A stretch of DNA of 64,000 bases, from positions 1 through 64,000 of the forward strand of contig DASWNX010000011.1 in NCBI GenBank assembly GCA_036399055.1, given 5' to 3'. Below the pieces are notes generated by a model, which saw only the letters and a program-made list of their open reading frames with translations, was not told the origin of the DNA and made no database searches. Each line of letters opens with the position of its first letter. The stretch's first letter is position 1. Position numbers and translations under genes: made by a program. Positions 62,390 to 64,000 of the stretch are shown here, in pieces. Origin of the DNA: Jatrophihabitans sp. GTDB lineage: Bacteria > Actinomycetota > Actinomycetes > Mycobacteriales > Jatrophihabitantaceae.

Positions 62390-62641
62390 CCGGTGATCGT
62401 CCTTACTTCTCGAGAGTCGAGGTCAGCGCGGTGCTTGGGGTCGATGCGTGCTGCGGTACTCGGGCCACGTCCCTATGTTACCGGTCAGTAGCAGGCCCGG
62501 CGCCGCGACGTTGAGCGTGTTTCGGGTCACCCGCTCATCGAGCGCGGGTGGGGCCTGGCGCCATTCTCCTACACGCCTGCCGGCCCCCGACAAGGGCCGC
62601 TCGGTCCGGGCAAGGCTGATGCGCCTAAACCGGGGCTGGTG

Positions 62642-62647
62642 TACTAA
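62642..62647 (+). promoter_or_regulatory. Possible -10 box for a leaderless small gene
   Basis: TACTAA ends 6 bases before the ATG at 62654, the spacing expected for a leaderless actinobacterial transcript. No ribosome binding site is visible. The -35 region is not convincing. Confidence 0.35.
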
Positions 62648-62653
62648 GTAGGC

Positions 62654-62836
62654 ATGGTGATGCCAGGACCGGACCCCGACGACTACCCGCCGATCAACCC
62701 TGACGAGCCGGTTCCCGATGACCCGGGCACGCTCTCGCCGGACACTCCGGAGACGCTTCCGCCGGCGCCCGTGGAACCGATGCCGGGGCCTGATGACCCG
62801 GGCAACGTGCCCGCCGGCGAGCCTGAGCCGGTCTGA
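62654..62836 (+). CDS. Small acidic proline-rich ORF
   Basis: 60 codons, composition dominated by Pro, Asp, Glu and Gly (DPDDYPPINPDEPVPDDPG and PMPGPDDPGNVPAGEPEP). No signal peptide, membrane segment or known motif. The motif P-x-P-D-D-P-G recurs. Such tiny Pro/Asp-rich proteins are found in actinobacteria but have no established role. The start may be the ATG at 62654 or the one at 62663. It could be real and leaderless, or chance in GC-rich DNA. Confidence 0.5.
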   Translation: MVMPGPDPDDYPPINPDEPVPDDPGTLSPDTPETLPPAPVEPMPGPDDPGNVPAGEPEPV

Positions 62837-62916
62837 GCGCCGCCTGAGGCTTATCGGGACCATCAGTCCCCATTCAATGGCATAGTAGAGCTGCCCCGTG
62901 GTGGGATAGCTGCACG

Positions 62917-64000
62917 TTAGATGAGTGGCGGGTGGCGGTGCCTGAGCTGCGCTTGAGCGAAAGCCAGACGCCCCTCATAGAGCTCCGGGTGGTGTCGGCA
63001 TGCGGCCTGCCATGCTTGGACGCATTCCCTCATCGCTGAGAGTGCAGCTTCTTGCCGTCCCAGGCCCTCCAGCCAGCTGCTGAGGTTATTGAGTGTGCCC
63101 GCCAGGTCCCGTAGGTGGGCGTCGGGCCGCTGCTCAGCCAACCCCCGGAACAGGGTGACGGCCTCCTCGGCCGCAGCCAACGCCGGCTCGTATCGCCCGA
63201 GCCGACCCAAGTGGCCGCCAAGGTTGTTCAGCGCGCTGGCCAGACCGGACAGATGAGCGTTGGGTAGCCGCGTAGCCAATCCCCGGTACAGGGCGACGGC
63301 CTCCTCGGCCGCAGCCAACGCCAATTCGTACCTCCCGAGGTTGTCCAGCGGGGTGCCGAAGTTATTCAGCGCGGTCGCCAGGCCACGCAGATGGACGTCG
63401 GGTCGCTGCGCAGCCAACCGCCGACGTAGGGTGACAGCCTCCTCGGCCGCAGCCAACGCCGGCTCGTGCCGACCGAGCCGGTCCAGCCGGCTGCCGAGGT
63501 TGCTCAGCGCGCCGGCGAGACCAGGCAGGTGAGCGTCTGGTCGCTGCTCAGCCAACCCCCGGTACAGGGCGACGGCCTCCTCGGCCGCAGTCAACGCCAA
63601 CCCGTACCGCCCCAGGCTGTCCAGTTGCGCCCCAAGGTGGGTCAGCGCGGTCGCCAGGTCAGGCAGATAGGCGTCGGGGTCGGTGACCAGCCAACCCCCG
63701 GTACAGGGTGACAGCCTCCTCGGCCGCAGCCAACGCCAACTCGTACCGCCCGAGGTTATCCAGCCGGCTGCCGACATTGGCCAGCGCGCCGGCCAGGCCG
63801 GGCAGATAGGCGTCAGGCCGCTGCTCAACCAACCGCCGACGCAAGGTGACAGCCTCCTCAGCCGCAGCCAACGCCAACTCGTACTGCCCGAGCCGACTCA
63901 GCCGGCCGCCGAGGTTGTTCAGCGCGCCGGCCAGACCGGATAGATGGGCGTTGGGCAGCTGCGCAGCCAACTCCCGGTACAGGGCGACGGCCTCCTCGGC
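62917..64000 (-). CDS. Tetratricopeptide-repeat protein, C-terminal part, with a frameshift
   Basis: Six full TPR-type units of 46 residues plus a partial one at the edge, each like LGRYELALAAAEEAVALYRG followed by LAEQRPDAHLPGLAGALNNLG, then a capping helix and C-terminal tail (CRHHPELYEGRLAFAQAQLRH). The upstream portion enters from beyond 64000 and stops at 63659; the downstream portion continues in another frame. The break fits one extra G in the run 63676-63679 (other units have three). With that base removed the repeats run on without interruption. Such TPR arrays usually cap NTPase or CHAT signalling proteins in actinobacteria; the rest of this gene is outside the window. Confidence 0.8.
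63030..64000 (-). repeat. 138-bp tandem repeats encoding TPR units
   Basis: About seven copies of a 138-bp unit, recognisable from the recurring gcctcctcggccgcagccaa. Divergence between units is modest, so recombination between copies could change the number of repeats. Confidence 0.85.

Noticed and set aside
63030..64000. Regular repeats as a CRISPR array
   Set aside because: The 138-bp units are coding, vary between copies and translate to TPR helices; there are no unique spacers.

Overview
The window is a 64 kb piece of a high-GC actinobacterial chromosome. Support comes from a BldD-type regulator next to the pyr operon, an actinobacterial integration host factor (mIHF) between pyrF and gmk, a DUF2631 protein beside dxr, the order efp-nusB-bldD-pyrR, GTG/TTG starts and almost no intergenic DNA. 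The content fits a Frankia/Jatrophihabitans/Nakamurella-like lineage, but the sequence alone does not settle the genus. I see no rRNA, tRNA, CRISPR array or complete insertion sequence.

Layout. 1-1.8 kb: a secreted protein (cut by the edge) and a VanX-like lipoprotein. 1.8-24.2 kb: a conserved minus-strand block (efp, nusB, then pyrR, pyrB, pyrC, a PH-like membrane protein, carA, carB, pyrK, pyrD, pyrF, mihF, gmk, rpoZ, coaBC, metK, priA), with bldD read divergently from pyrR and a proton-translocating transhydrogenase operon (pntAA-pntAB-pntB) on the plus strand between gmk and rpoZ. 24.3-32.4 kb: the translation block rimP-nusA-ylxR-infB-rbfA-MATE-truB. 32.5-41.3 kb: a Tat/DUF4439 gene pair, a HAD hydrolase, two GNAT acetyltransferases and the MEP isoprenoid genes ispG and dxr, with an FKBP and the site-2 protease rseP between them. 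41.3-55.7 kb: an apparent polyamine and amino-acid region (saccharopine-dehydrogenase-like protein, agmatinase-family enzyme, PotDAHI importer, two Lrp regulators, class III aminotransferase, alanine dehydrogenase, FAD amine oxidoreductase) followed by a glycogen-debranching-type enzyme. 55.7-64 kb: a MetE-like protein, mnmA and its cysteine desulfurase, an MFS transporter, etfBA, a tiny acidic Pro-rich ORF and the 3' end of a TPR gene with a frameshift.

How it works together. The pyr operon holds the full UMP route with a class 1B dihydroorotate dehydrogenase (PyrD+PyrK). Its leader carries a good match to a PyrR-binding RNA loop just before the pyrR ribosome binding site. The bldD promoter region carries a near-consensus BldD box. 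The polyamine region could import putrescine or spermidine, make putrescine from agmatine, and deaminate or oxidise it to feed the alanine/pyruvate pool.

The most unusual signal is a family of GC-rich intergenic repeats that, inside operons, form open micro-ORFs of 28-55 codons. These overlap or nearly touch the stop of the gene before and the start of the gene after (pntAB/pntB, pyrR/pyrB, efp/nusB, FAD oxidoreductase/debranching enzyme). Three share the C-terminal motif SARAK. A second notable case is a probable AUA start codon embedded in the ald stop (ATAA) for the FAD oxidoreductase.
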